This document shows, one piece after another, positions 39,317-53,084 of a stretch of DNA of 64,000 nucleotides. Positions within the stretch are counted from its first letter, which is position 1. Every line of letters starts with the position of its first letter. Under the pieces are notes generated by a model, which had not been told where the DNA came from, did not search any database, and saw only the letters and a program-made list of their open reading frames with translations. The position numbers and the translations under genes are program-made. This DNA is from Ficedula albicollis (lineage: Eukaryota; Chordata; Aves; Passeriformes; Muscicapidae). Location: NCBI RefSeq assembly GCF_000247815.1, contig NC_021675.1:65739040-65803039 (forward strand), given 5' to 3'.

Positions 39317-42079
39317 ATTTTCTTGCTTGCAAGAGGATGCAAGACAGGTGAAAGGCAGCTTCTCCTTTCTGCTCTGGGCTTGGGTATTTGGGTGAGCAGG
39401 AGGGCAGAGAAACAGGTCTGCCAGCACAGGGCAGCACCTGGGCAGCCTGTCTCTCCTTCCCCTCAAGCTTTGGCCTTGCTCTCCAGGTTAACAGCTTCTG
39501 CCCACGGTCATTCCTGAGCCTGGCATCCAAAACAGGTTCACTGTTGTACGAGCTGGAAGATTAGATGAGGAATGGAGAGAGCAGTGTAACCCAAAGTCTC
39601 AGCTAAGGCATGAGCAACCCCAAACTTTGAATCAATTCTGAGCCATGAGCCTGTCTTAATCCAAGGTATTTGAGAAAATAAAATGAGGTACTTGGAGACA
39701 ATGCTGGAAGATATTTCACAGAGTGTTTTAACCTACAGCTCTTCAATTCCCCTAAGGTGGGATCAGTTGTTCTCATGGACACTTAAATCATTCCTGCCTC
39801 AGCTGTTTATGAGACCCTCCTGTGCTGCAGGTTTCACAGACTCTTGAACAAGATTTCCTAGCACAAAATTAATCACATCAGAAGTCTCCCAGGGTAGCCA
39901 ACCTGAGGTTCTCTTAGTGGTGTTGAAACCAATTACTCCTTGTCCTATCATCAGTGCACCTGAAGAGCTGTTTGTCTTTCTCTCATCTGCAGCTGTAAGT
40001 CTCTACTGCTCCATTTCAATCCTCTCATGTGAAGACTAAATAACCCACATTTCTGCACATCTTGTTTACTGCAGCTCTGACTGTTCTGTATGTCCTTTTC
40101 TGAACACCCACAACTGGTCCAGTTGATAAAGCTGATTTAAGAAAGAGGAGAAAGCAAATAATACCTTGATATCCTCTTAGGACCAAAATGGATTGAATGG
40201 AAAAATAGACAGTAAATTTAAAAAGTCAGCAGCAGGCCCCCCTCAGTGTCCACCTTTTCTCCTGCCCAGACATGCTGCGTACATCCATAGAGCTCCTTCT
40301 CCTTTTACTCCAGCTGCTGTGGGGTTTGTCAGCCCTTTTGTGGCAATTACTTTAATTCTCTGAAATCAAAGCACCTGCCAAAGATGTGGCTTGTTTTACA
40401 AAGCCAAGGCCTATTGAAACATTTTAAGGAAAACAGTTGTTTCATTCTCTAGAGATACAGATCTTCTCCTGAGTCAAGGAGAGAAGATAAAGGGGGAAAG
40501 TTTGACATTTGACTTCACTCTGGAATGTAGGTAAAGGCTTGAAATATAAACTCTGAGATGAACAGGTTTGATTAAGATATCATTTTAAACTACTGTCCTT
40601 TCCCTTATTTATTTGTAACTTTGAAAGAAAGACAAATAGCCTTATCTTTGTCACTGGACAAGAAAAATGCAAGCTGGCAGCTTTCACTGAGAAAGTTTGA
40701 GTGACTTTGATGGCTCCCATGAAAGCACCATGGTCTGTTTGATCTTTTGTTGACTAACTGCAGGTTTGGGGATGTTACAATGCATGTTTGAATAATGCAG
40801 GCTGGCTGAAAATCCTCACCTCAGCTGAAAAGACACAGCTGGTTTTAAAAGCAAACTAGGCCAGGACATAAAGAAAAAGAAGTTACATAACATGTTATGA
40901 AATTTCAAAGGTAATGCATGAGCTGTACAGCCAGCATAAAAAAGAGACAAAAAGATCCTGCACTACCAGAAAGGAGTGCAAATAGACTGGGATTTTGTGG
41001 AATCCCTTGTAGTTCAAAGCCAATTTAGTGCTCATGATAGAGCCAAAAACTATTCCCTTTGAGGGTTATTTGTTAAAGCTAATTCAAACATCATCACCAA
41101 AGTCCTACACTAATCCTCCTCCTCCTCAGGAAAATTTGCTTTTACAGTTCCTTTCTTATTGCACTGTCCCAGATCCAGCTGCTCCCACCAGCCAGATTTT
41201 GTCATGCTGAGAGTGAAACCATTTGTGTCACAGGGTGTAACCAGCTCATGGGCAGTATCTGTCCCCTGGATCATTCAATTCCAGTGTCCTGCCACCCTGT
41301 GCCACTGCTGTGCTCAGCTGGGACCAGCAATGCAGTAACACATGGATTTAGAGCAGGTGACCACCAGGTGCTTTTGCTGCTGCAGGTAAGTCAGACTCCT
41401 GGCCTGACTGAGGCACAGGGACCTGTAGGGAGCTAAGAGCTGGATGACAGGAGCCAGAAACAAAACTGGAATAAAACTGCTGCCAGAAGAAAGTGATAAG
41501 GACAGAGCTAGACCTTCAGCCCTGCCCACAGTAATCTGTGACTACTGCAAAGGGACAAAACCCTTAATTAAGCTTCTACAAGATTGTTCCTACAATATCT
41601 TAGCAGAAATGGGTTGGATTAGTATCTCCAAGGGGTTGCTGCTGAGGTCCTGACATCCACACATGACGTGGTTCAGGAGGTAATTTCCCTTGGTATGTAG
41701 TGTGGTTTCCTGCACAGAAAGGTGCCATCAGGAACATGGTTTGAAGAAGTGTCCAGAGGGTGAAATGTGGGAGCCTCACATCCTTGCAGGAAAACATCTG
41801 GGGTGTGCTGTAACAGAGGGTGAGATTTTGTCTCCCACAAAAGGAATCTCAGACCACTGTGTGAACTGAGCAATCTCTGTGAGCTCTGTGGTGAAGGGAG
41901 TGATGGGGGGCTGCTTCCAAAGGGCACAGATGTTCCAAACCAAAACACTCAACTAACCTGGCCAACACTTACAGAAAGAGAGAGGGGCCAGCCCACTGCT
42001 CTTCAAAACACAGAATGTCCCTTGAAACCACAGTGGTGAGGTTTCTTGCCAAATATTATGAGATTAGGTTTCCCCTCCT
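39317..42079. other. Intergenic, no gene supported
   Basis: Mostly unique sequence. A stretch near 39900-40120 vaguely resembles an old, diverged CR1 in reverse orientation (the CCTTGTCCTATCA and GTCCTTTTCTGAACA blocks), but the match is weak and is not called separately. Confidence 0.4.
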
Positions 42080-42150
42080 GGCCTGCAGGGGTTGGACTTG
42101 ATTTTCCTTGCAGGTCCCTTCCAATTCAGATATTCTATGATTCTCTGATC
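42080..42150 (+). mobile_element. CR1 LINE 3' end fragment
   Basis: GGGGTTGGACTTGATTTTCC, CAGGTCCCTTCCAATTCAGA and TATTCTATGATTCTCTGA are the sense-strand 3' end of avian CR1, including the terminal repeat. Only about 70 bp is present. Confidence 0.9.
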
Positions 42151-42223
42151 TTGGTATCAAGCTGCACTGGAGGTAAGTGTTGTTATCTCCATGCTTTGGC
42201 CCATGTCTGGAAGCTGTGGAAAT

Positions 42224-42336
42224 CAATTCATACCATTCTACTTTACATCAACTTTACTGCATTGTTATTATTTCCTTAATCAGTTCATGCCATTCTACTT
42301 CACATCAACTTTACTGCATTGTTATTATTTCCTAAA
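42224..42336. repeat. Two-copy tandem duplication, 57-bp unit
   Basis: The copies share CATTCTACTT and ACATCAACTTTACTGCATTG with three substitutions, and directly adjoin each other. Confidence 0.93.
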
Positions 42337-45326
42337 CAGCTGGAGGAGAGAACCTAATGGGCCACTGGGTCTTCTTGATGGTTTTGAAATACTCACATCC
42401 TTTTGCTTTTGAAGATACAAACTTTTCCATTGACTCCAGAAGGCTGTGGGATTTGGGCTTCACTCACTGAAATAACCAAGAGAAGACACTGATTTTTCAG
42501 CGTTGATTCTAAGTCACAACTGTTTATTCCTTGAAATCTTATCATAACTGGTAAAATCTTGGGTGTCCTTGTGCTTCACTGAATGTTTTGTGGATATAAG
42601 ATGCCTGTTGGTCTGTTCTTAAAAACAACAATTAAATTTAACCGTGTTCTTTAGAGGAAAAGTGAAATTTCAGAGACATCACATAGTTTGTCCATGATTC
42701 ATCCTGAAAACTTGCTATGCAAGTGGTGACAAACTATGCTGGTAAACAGAGGGGGAACAATTTTCCAGTTTTGGTGTGGGTGTTTTTTCAATTTTACTGT
42801 AAGAAGATGAACCCACTGCTCTTAGCTCAAGGGGGATGGATCCCCTCCAGCTGAAACATTCATTAAGCTCCATGTGGACACTGCCTTGTTTGGGTTTGGA
42901 GAAAACCATCTAGGAGCTCATCAGAATGAGAGCTGCACAGCTCCTACTAAAATTTCAGCCTGATCCATGGGCCAGTACAGGGTATCCCTTTTCAGATTGC
43001 TTTCTCTAAATTCAAGTGTTCTAATCTATTTGTTGAACCTCAAAGGAAGCAGGCTGATAGCAAAAGCTCCAACAGAGTCTGTTATTAAGACTTGTGCTTC
43101 AGTTGGTGTGGAGAGATGGGGATGTGCACACAGTTTGGTATTCCTGACATTCCTGACAGCAAAGGCTGGGCATGCAGGGGTTTGGGGACAGGTGAGAGCA
43201 GGAAATCTGGGAACACTTTTTAATGAGCATTGGTTCTTGTTTCCTTGGTAGACTGAGTTTTAAGTGTTGCTCAGTCAATTTTTTAGCATGATAGTTATAA
43301 TTTTGAGTAAGGACTTGGAGTACTGGTTAGAAAAAAGAGAATACATCTGGAATCCCTGTGAGAGGTCTCAGTGGTCACAGTAGACAGGTTGAAGAGTGAG
43401 CACACAATGAACACTCAGCAAAAAACCTTGAGAATTATTGAGTTAAATTAATTGGTATAGCTATTTTAAATTTAAAAATGAGTAGAAATACCCAGAAATC
43501 TTTAAGTAATGGGGGAACAGGCAAAGGAACTTTATTAAATACAGAGAATTCCTTAACTTTACCAGAATTTATTTAATATAAACTCCTCAACAAGGTTGTG
43601 ACTGTCTGTGAGACATTTCAGAGTGTCTTGGCTCTGCTTTCCCATTGCTATCCCTGGCTGAATGTGGAAAATACACTGGGAGCAAGGATTTCTCTGAATA
43701 AACACACTTGTGTGAATTTGCTCCCATCTATAACTAGCTTTCACAGTGAAAATTGAATTCCTTTTGATGGAACAAAATCTTGTTGCCTCAGGGATAAAGA
43801 CAGTTTTCAGATTGCATTTCATAATTCAGTCTGCAGTAGACTCGGTTTGACCATGAGGACTCTCCTGGGGACCATTTTCGTCTTTGTAGCCTGTGGACTC
43901 TCTTCTCTGGGCAGCAACTCTTTATTCAATTTCTGAAATAAGTGGGAAAGGAAGGGATGGGACCAGTGTCCCTGGGCCGAAAATGCCCAGTTGATGGATT
44001 GTGAACAGGAGAACTAATTTCTGCACACTGCTCTCACTGGATTCCTGGCGGGTTGCCTTGCCTGAAATGTAACACAGTCGCAGCAATTGTAAAAAAAAAA
44101 AAAAGTGTCAGAAAACACCATTTAAATTAGGCTCAGTTATGGCTTTGAAAGTAAAACACATCTTGCAGTAGTTCCTAGGTAGTCTCCTGTTCTTTGCAAA
44201 GTGCAGGCTGTGCCACAGCTCTGATATTCAGGGGTTTTACAGCAGATTTACCCCCAGACCCTCCCTCTAATATCAGTAATTTACTGTGCTCAGCATCTGC
44301 TTCAGTGGCCTCAACCAAAGCCTGTTGGAATCAATGAGGAACCTCTCCTGCCTTAAGTCAGCTCTGGTAGGAGGCCTAAGAGAGACATTATGGGAGTTCC
44401 TGAGCATTTTAGGTGTTATTTACAGTGGTCTGCTGCTGGGGGAGTGCTAAATCACAGTTATTCATCTGCAGGGGAATTGAAATGGCAGCTGCTCTGCTGC
44501 TCACACAGCTCCAATACCTTTCCTGTTGCAATGATTCATGACAGGTCAAGGGAGCACATGCAGTGGAATACAGTTCATTGTGTTTTATCACTTGTCAAGT
44601 CTTATAAACACAGGGGTTTGGTTGTTCTTTTTTTTTAATTTTGGGGTATTCTAGTTTTATTCTGGCTAATAGCTATGTGGACAACCAGAGTGTATCTTCA
44701 TGTAAAAAAATAGTGCTGGATACTCTTCTTATCTTAAAATTTAGTATATTTTTCATTTGAAGGTTGTTCCTGCTTACCTCTCTGAGCCCTGGTCTCTCTG
44801 GGAATTGTACTTGAGAGAGGAATGCAGCACAAACCTTTTCAGGTCCCAGTGGCCAAACTGCTATGGAATGGGAAAGAGACAATCAGCCTTGCCAAACTAA
44901 AAAAATGCCAGATTTAGGCTCCAAAAGCAGAACTCTTCCATCCATGGGGTGTTTCCACACTCCTCCTGCAGTGCTGCTGCCCCTTGAGCCATTTTCAGTG
45001 TTTCCAAAGTTTTTTTTCACTCCTGACTCCTACCTTTGAGCAGTTTCCCAACCCAGTGCTGACAGTTGCCTTTCCCCAGGGAGAAAGGTCCCCACAAGCT
45101 GCTCTTCAGGCAGGATTTGCTTGGTCCTTCACCACCTGCTTAACCTGGGTGAGAGCACAGTGCAGTGCTGTCCCTGGAAACTGGTGTGATGAACATCATT
45201 TTCTGGAACTTGGTGTAAAAAGGCAGTGAGACAATGCCAGGATCAGGGTGGCAGGGAGGATCTCTGCCTGCTCTGCAGTGAACCAGCTTTGCCAGCTCCA
45301 CATTCTTCCTGGTAAGCAGCACCCAC
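42337..45326. other. Intergenic, no gene supported
   Basis: Unique sequence with a short A-tract near 44091-44104 and a T-tract near 44629. No exon, RNA gene or transposon was recognised. Confidence 0.45.
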
Positions 45327-45460
45327 GGCTGTCTCTGCAGAGATTCTCATACAGCACCATGAGCTGCAGCACAGTTATGTGTCACCAGCTACTGGCTGTC
45401 TCTGCAGAGATTCCCATACAGCACCACGAGCTGCAGCACAGTTATGTGTCACCAGCTACA
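45327..45460. repeat. Two-copy tandem duplication, 67-bp unit
   Basis: Both copies begin GGCTGTCTCTGCAGAGATTC and end TGTGTCACCAGCTAC. They differ at two internal sites, both C/T transitions. Confidence 0.95.
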
Positions 45461-46261
45461 GACTGTGCTGCACCTTGGGGTCTGGTTCAAGCACAAAGCA
45501 CCCCATGGTGATAACTGCTGTCAGACGCCCTCAGCACACACTCCAGGTTGAACTTAATGCCAGACTTTATTCTGGAGTCATTTCACAAAGCCAGAGCCCT
45601 TTAAGAACTCAAGCAATGCAGAAGAAAGCCACAATCATTTTCTTAAAGAGGTTGCTTTTTTCCTTAAGATAGCTTATTGTCAATCTGCAGTCTGTATGGA
45701 ATAATGCAGGCATAAGGGGTTTTTAAAATATTGTTTCGTTTTCACCTGCCTCACATCATCTGTTCTTCCCCAGTTTTATGAAAAACATGTTTTGGATATT
45801 TTTAAAATGGGGGAAAGAAGCCAGACTTGCTGGGCTGTTAGCAGCCTTGTGGCTGTCAGCCTCAGCCAGAGGATTGTCAGCTCCCTCTCGTGGGTAGTGG
45901 AGCACTGAGCAGAGCTGGCTGGGGCTTCTGAGGCAGCTGCAGTTCCACATCAGGACTGATTTATGGTGCAGAGGTTCATCTCTGTGTATGACAGCACCCC
46001 CAGAGCAGGGGGAGGTACCTGTGAGCTCATGTGTTTGTGCTGAGTTGCACATGCATGTGCACAGTTATACCCACAGCTATATCCTGGTGGGCAGGGCAAG
46101 CAAAGCTCAGCTCTCCGCTGACAAATCAGCCTTTTCCACCCTTCTGGCTCTGGGCAGATCATCATAGCTTGCTTTTAGAGCATGTCAGTGATGGACAGTG
46201 CAGCAGCACTGCCCTGGCTGCTGCAGCCTTCATCAGAATATCTGTCAGCTTTGTAATTCAT
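45461..46261. other. Intergenic, no gene supported
   Basis: Unique sequence. Short frames on both strands overlap one another and lack domains. Confidence 0.4.
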
Positions 46262-46339
46262 GCAGCATCTCAGAACCTAGAACACTTTTTGTGTTCAGAA
46301 GCAGCATCTCAGAACCTAGAATGCTTTTTGTGTTCAGAA
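46262..46339. repeat. Two-copy tandem duplication, 39-bp unit
   Basis: GCAGCATCTCAGAACCTAGA followed by a CTTTTTGTGTTCAGAA stretch occurs twice in direct succession, differing at two adjacent positions (ACAC against ATGC). The unit is a multiple of three, so a chance frame stays open through both copies. Confidence 0.95.
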
Positions 46340-48769
46340 GCGTGGAGATAAGCAGTGAGCTCAAGGATGAGAATGGAGCCTTAAATTCCCTACCACCACA
46401 TATTAGATAAAGTGGAAGTTATTACAGCTCACAATATTAACTTGTAGACTCCCGAAAGTTATAACACCTCTGAAATAGTGATAGACCTAAAATAGAGCTT
46501 TGTTGAATGAATTTTTACCAGAGGTGCTGTGATTTTTCTTCCTCTTTGAGTAAGGTGGTGCATTTGGGGGTAAGGATCAGAAAAGAGCTGCAGAGACCCT
46601 CTTAAACAAATGCTCTTAACTTCTAATGTGTAGGGAAATTAGGAGGCAGGGTGTCTGAGGCACAAAAGATTTTGCAGACGGTTTGGGTGAGGGAGTGGAA
46701 AACGCTCTTTTGGAAATCACAGTCAAATATAAAGGGGTTTCAAGGCCCATAGCCCTTCATTGTTATAATATGAATTTATACCCAAAGCCTGTGCTTGTGC
46801 ATGGTGCCTGCTCTTGAGCCAGGCAAGGAACGTGGTGCAGATGCTAATGACATATTTCTACAGAAACAAAACTGAGATATAATGCTTTGCTGACAGGTGA
46901 TCAAAACATCTCAGTGACTATCAAACCACATTTCCTACTGTCAGGAGGAACAGCCTTATCTAGACTGGGAGCTATTAACACAATGTTATTGCACTGCCAT
47001 TCACAGAGCCCAAGGGAGGACGTGGGGTATTTTTTCCTTAAATTGCAATCCATCAGGTGTGAATGAAGATCTTTATCGGCAGAAAGATAACAGCTGATGT
47101 CTTCTCTGCTGCTCTCAGACAGGGAAAGTAATATCCTACAGGATGGAACAAGGGAGCTGTAGTAGCTCCGGTGAGAATAAAGAGAGAAGGGAGTGGATTG
47201 TGTTTCAGGTGTAAGTGTTGAGCTATTATGTTTCACCGCATAATGATGTCCTACCCTGTAAGACAGAGTAGAAAGAGGTTTTTATTCCGCCTCGGGGGCA
47301 CGGCGGGGCTGTAATGGCATTCCCATTGTGTGGGGGGACCGGAGGATGCAGAAGCCACAATCTGTTTTCCTGCTTCAGCTTATCTAGGAGAAGGGGAAAA
47401 GTTAACACCGACAGTCAAGACGAGCCTCTTTGAAGGTGGCATTGTTTTGGCTGGCAGAAGCAGCCCCAGTTGAGTAAAATGCCGGAGTTATTAGAGAGCC
47501 ACAGCAATGGGGTGGGCAGGGCACCAGCCTCAGCCAAGGCTGATCTTTGAATAACCAGCTCCTAGAGTGGTTGTGGAGTTGTCTTGAGTTGCCTGAGTGA
47601 GTGCAGGTGGGAATTCACGGGAGGAGCTGCTGTGAGAGGTACTGGCTCCATTTGGCTCCTGATATCCCCAGCCCAGGACAAAACCCTGCTGCTGAAATCA
47701 CTGTCTTCTTAGCAGCCACGGGGAAGCTGAAGGAACTGTGAATTTGGAGCATAAACTCAGCCCTGCCTTGATCGTGGCACACAGAGATGCATGTGGGGAG
47801 CTTTTGGAGTAGCTCAGGTGTCCTAAGAATGTCACCACAGCAGGCTGGAGCACTGGGAACTTGCAGTCTTGCTGTTCTGCTCCTTAATTATGCTTTGGTG
47901 TCTTTCCTGAGGTGTGTTATGCTGTTGCTCCATGGCCAAGGGGGACAAGCCAGCAGCAATACATGCAGCCGGTGCCACAAAAGTCTCACATGGCTCAGAC
48001 TGGTGAAGGAGGGATGTGTGAATAACCTGGGTTATCAGAACTGACTGTAGTATTTTGAGTATACTTCTCTGCCTTTTCTCTCTGATTTTTGCCAGATGCC
48101 AAAAAATGCAACAAATCACTGCTGAAGCACCACTTGTGTGTTCACACTCCAAGATCAAATTGTATCTGTGCAACTACTAAAAATTTTTTTGTAGATATTT
48201 CTTGCTCTACCTCTGGTACCTCTAGTGAATTCTTTCATTGAATAGATATCAAAGAGGAGGTTGTGTTTTTTCCTCACAAAGGAAGTGATACAAGAATGAG
48301 AATTTGTTCTGTGCTTCCCCACATGATGAAAGGCTAAAGTCAGTTTAGTGCATTACTTCAAAATAGAAAGGTTTCTTTTTGTTTTCTGAAACACTTGACA
48401 ATTACCTTTTGCTGTAATTTGCCTGTAAAAGTAGCTCTGCCTGTAACTTGAGAGCCCTGTTCACCTACCTTGTTCACTTTCTGCAATGAGGTGCAGTTAA
48501 ATACCTTTCTGAACTGGAACACAAAAACGCGTTTCTCTGAAACTGAGAGTGAAGAAGTTCAAGGTCATCAGGTGGGTGGGAGCACCAATATCCTGCTTTG
48601 CAGGCTTTGGCCTTTTATCCATCTTTAACAAAGACCTCAGAAAAACTGATTTGGGTGCAAAACATGGCCTGAAGTAGATGTGGGAGAAATGCACATCCAG
48701 GGAGCAATTTCCTACACTGGGCTGTGGATGTCACGTTCTCCATGCAACTTTCTCTCTGAGCTGCTTTCT
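46340..48769. other. Intergenic, no gene supported
   Basis: Unique sequence, more GC- and CpG-rich near 47280-47350 (CCGCCTCGGGGGCACGGCGG). That patch is only about 70 bp, too small for a CpG island. No exon was recognised. Confidence 0.45.
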
Positions 48770-48777
48770 GTCAGGGG

Positions 48778-48945
48778 AAGTTTAGTTAGATATTAGCAAG
48801 AAATTCTTTCCTATGAGAGTGGTGAGGCCCTGGCACAGGTTGCCCAGAGAAGCTGTGGCTGCCCCATCCCTCTAAGTGGAAGATGTCCCTGTCCATGGCA
48901 GGGAGGTGCTCCCGGGGATATTTACAGGTCCTTCCACCATACCTG
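48778..48945 (+). mobile_element. CR1 LINE fragment
   Basis: The conserved sense-strand blocks TTAGATATTAGCAAGAAATT, GGTGAGGCCCTGGCACAGGT, TGCCCAGAGAAGCTGTGGCT and GCCCCATCCCT occur in the usual order. The 3' tail is replaced by CAGGTCCTTCCACC, so this copy is truncated at both ends. Confidence 0.92.
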
Positions 48946-49374
48946 TAGTTACTGTATCTCACTGGATGGACTCAAGGGAGATACTTTGGCAAAATATGTC
49001 TCTTTAAATGTGCCTCTATGGTTTGGATGGTGAGATTATCACTTTAGGGCTGGTGGTTTCTAAAGAATTTGACTTGTGACTCCTAGCAGGTTCACTCACC
49101 ATTTGAGTGCCCTCTCCCAGCAGCACACAACTAGAGCCCAAATGCTTTCAGCTTGGCTCTTTGCAGATTCTGTCTTACTGTGAAATGTTTGCACATTAAT
49201 TCCAGCTGGGAGGAAAAAATCAAGCTGTTCAGGAAAATATGCTTTATTTTATCTTTTACTTTAGCTTTTATCATTAGAAAAGGGTATAAGTTGGTTACTG
49301 GGCTGGATGAGTCAGATGGAGATGATGACCATTAGCACTGCATTAAAACACTGAAGTAAGAAAAAAAAACAACC

Positions 49375-49441
49375 CAACTTCTTGTGAGGTCAAGAAGATC
49401 TTTAAAGTCCCTTCCAAATCAAACCATTCTATTATGCTATC
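49375..49441 (+). mobile_element. CR1 LINE 3' end fragment
   Basis: AAGATCTTTAAAGTCCCTTCC, AAATCAAACCATTCTATTAT is the sense-strand CR1 3' end (49397-49436) with a slightly altered terminal repeat. Confidence 0.82.
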
Positions 49442-52400
49442 ATACTTCAGGGTGTCCTTTTCCATCAGAGCATCCTGAGATTATCCTATGAGACTGAGTT
49501 GCATCCAGCATGGCCTCTGCAAGACGGTGCTCTCAGACAATCATCTGGTAGTGCCTTCAGTCAGAAATGAGCCAAGACTGGAATGTTGGTGAGTGCAAGT
49601 GCCATGTGGTTCAGTGGTCTCTATTTTTTGTCTGCTGTGTTGGTCTCACATGTATTATATAGTCTATAATGTAAAAAAAAAGTCTATTTATGTTTAAATA
49701 TCCATCACCTTGACACTTTGGCAGATGGTTTTGAAAGCCACCTTTTATACTGTGCTTCTTAAAACTTGTCAGGTGCTGCTTCTTCAGTTTCAACCTTCCC
49801 ACCCTGCTTTCTATCCCCCGTTTAGTATCATTAACTTTGTAGCTGAATTGCCAGACATATAAATCCTGTTTTCCATTAAGGTTGCCACATTACCAAATAA
49901 GTGCAAGTTTTAAGGAGGGACATGAATTTAATTTCTGAATACCAGTGAGACAGATGTTTCTCTTATGAGGAATTAGCACTCAGGGCTTCCTTTCTCTTAA
50001 AACAAATAGTGGTGGTGCTGGCATTCTTCTGTAATTAGTAAGTATCTGCTTGCTCTCTACATTCTTTCTGCTGAAAGTTTTACACATTAGGGACTCTGTC
50101 ATTTCTGTATTTTGGAGCACTGTTTAATAGAGGAGTTGGCTTGCCAAAAACTGCTTGTAATTTCTTAAATAAATAAATTATATTAATTTCTTAAGTAAAT
50201 TCTGTGCTGTTCTAAATGAGGCAAAAAACTCTTCTGAATCCAAAGCATTAGATGATCTGTGTGGCTGGAAGGGTCTGCAGAGCTTTTCATCTGGCAGATG
50301 CAGCCATCTGCTGCAGGGCAGCTGAATCTCTTGCTGCTCCTTTGTGCTGAGGGCACCTCTGCCCAGCCTGGACTCTTGGTTTGCTCACAGACACCTGCCC
50401 TGCTCACCTAAATTAGGTACAGCAGCTGAATCGTCCCTCAGTGGAACCATTTGGCTGTTTCAGTGAAGGACTTTTGCAGTGCAGTGGGTGCTGAGACCAC
50501 ACAGGACTAGTGGAGGTGGCAGGGGATGCCCTGGACACCAGCTGGGCGCTGCAGGAGCATCTCAAGTGACACAGATGCTGATGTTTGGCAGTGGAATGGA
50601 GTGCCAGGTGTCTACTGTCAGTGGGAAAGTTATACTCTGGAGATGCCTCTCTCTGCTGGCCAGGGTTTGGAAGGCCAGACTTGAGCTTTTAGCTGGTGAA
50701 ATGGATCACACTTTATGAAAAATTTGAGTACTAATGGATCAAGTGTGTAATTTATATTTGCAATGTAAAGACACTTAGCAGCCCAGCCAAGAAAGCTTTG
50801 CTTTACAGGGGCTCCCACAAATGAAAAAATGAATGTTTTCTTCATCTAAACAGAAGCTCTAATACATTTTATATGCATTTGCACACTCAAGAAAAGTGAG
50901 GAACCATTTTAGCCTTCATCCTTGAGATTCAGCACTGAAAGAGAGATATGAAGTTATTTGCCTAGAGTGATATATAAAACTGTGGACAGAACTTGAAACT
51001 TCACCTGGGTTTTCTGTCCTTGATTCTGTGTCTTAATGTAAAAAATGTGTTTTATTTTCTTCAAAGAACAGAGTTCTTAAAGCAAAATCTGCATATGAAT
51101 TTTCTGTGAGTAAATGCATTTTCTCTACAAATGATATTTGACCATCCATGTTAGGCTTCTAAGAACAGATGAGCAACAAGAGAGAATTTTCCTTTAATAG
51201 CATTATATGCAACATAAAAAATGCAAAATTGTGCAGAAGTTACATGTATTTAAGCCTGGATTTCAACTGAATGGTTTAGATCTAATGAAGATGAGTCTGG
51301 CCACATGTATATGTGCAGTGCCATGACAATCCAGGACACACAGATTGTATGCAGTTGCTAACCTCAAAGAACGTGCCCTGGAAATCTGTTGTGATGTTCT
51401 GGCAGCATGCTGTACACAGGCTGACCCAAGGTTTTTGAACATTATGTGCAAAGGGGACCTTGCAAATGGGCTGGGTTAATATCTGAGTATTGCAGTAGAT
51501 AGTCAGGCCCTGCTCCTTGAGGTGCTTGTGAATTTTATGGTGCCTTCCATTTGAATTGATATGAATTTCTTTGATATACTAAGGTATCACAAAACCTATC
51601 TCTTTAATCCTTCAAGCTCTACTCTGCTGGAGTCAGAGTAAGAAAGTTTCAGGCTTGTGAGGTCATGGAGTTTTCTATCAAAGGGCACAGACTTCCTAAG
51701 ACATCTTAATGGATTTTTTTAGTACTTTTCCCATCAGGTTATTTTTATGTACAGAAACACATTGGGAAGAGATCTGCAATTACAGAAACTACCTGGCTAA
51801 GACTGGAAGTTTTTTCCAATTGACTGTAACAGACTTAACCCTAATTATTTGGGAACTCTGATGTTAAGCCTAAGATTTACAAAAGTCAGTGTCAAAAGAC
51901 CACTGACTTTGGTCAGGCTGGCTTATTTCTTTTTGTCCCAAGACTCTCAGGGGAATAATTTCCCCAGTACCATTTCTGGTTCTGTCAATGTTGTGATTGA
52001 TATCTGTGTTATATCTGCATGTGTGGGCAGCCCAAAGCTACCCAGACCTGCATTCTTGTTGAGTTGCTTGTTATCACCACCTTTGTCTCTCTTTTCTTGG
52101 TTGCTTTCCTGCTTTCTCTGTTCTACTGCTATAACTTTAAAAACTGTGGAGAATTGCCTCATTTCACTAAAAAAACAAGCATGTCACAAAAACTTTGCTT
52201 TAAGAAGATATAATGTTCTCTAGCACATAAAAACCCCTAATGTGCCCTATTTTTAAAATACTGGCATGTATTGCCAAAGGGATCTTTCAATATATCCTGG
52301 CATGCAGTGGATGCTTAACACTCATTTCCTCTCATGAATCTAAGTATCAAACCCAGATGATGAAAGTTTAATCCTTTGGCCCAGGTACTCCACATTGCAT

Positions 52401-53080
52401 CTTTCAACACAATGGAGCCCATTTTCTATGGAGGAGAGGCAGTGAAAAATGCCTTGCACAGGGTTCAGTGCAGGATCTTGGGTTAGAAATGGTGCAGTTT
52501 TGGCAAATAAAGCTCCATTTCCAAGGTTCACATCCAGCAGGCCCAGGCATTGCTTAGCAGAAGAGCTACAGCGCCTTAAAACCATCTGCACTATTTCTTA
52601 AAGCTTACTTCCCTGATGGATAACAGATGGAGAAGGAAATTTAGAAGTAAAAGATTAGAGCAACTCTGTTTATAAACAGGAGTACTAATCACTCTGCCTT
52701 TGCCCTGGAGACCAGATTTAATCCTGAGGTTTAACTTAATGCAACTGTCTTGTTTCTGCTGCCAACTGAGAACATTCAAACTCTGCCATGATAAGGGATA
52801 CCTTGGGATGATACAAAGCTAAACATTGCTTGGCAATTGATGACCCAGCATTTAATCAGTGATTACTCTCAACAAAACATGGTGAAGTAATGGACTGGGT
52901 AATTTGTGCCTTTAACATTTGTCATCTCCCAGTGTTTAAATCTATTTGCTCAGCAGTTCTCCATTGCATTTACACTAGGTCAGTAGCACCTGCACTTTGA
53001 ACCCTCACCTGATGGTTGTATTCAACACCCACTAAAATTAAAATTGAGTTGATGCCTCCAAACCTTCAAAACCTGAAAGG
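49442..53080. other. Intergenic, no gene supported
   Basis: Unique sequence. At 52019-52213 one frame encodes a strongly hydrophobic stretch followed by a basic tail, which looks like a membrane segment. It has no convincing start, splice sites or neighbours, so it is not called as a gene. Confidence 0.4.
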
Positions 53081-53084
53081 GCTA

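Noticed and set aside
39900..40120. A possible old CR1 copy
   Set aside because: Only short, diverged matches to CR1 blocks; too weak to annotate without an alignment.
47280..47350. A CpG-rich patch as a promoter
   Set aside because: It is only about 70 bp and not followed by a plausible first exon on either strand.
51849..52223. A 124-codon plus-strand frame
   Set aside because: It overlaps a more membrane-like frame in another phase. Both are T-rich, so at most one is meaningful and neither has gene structure.
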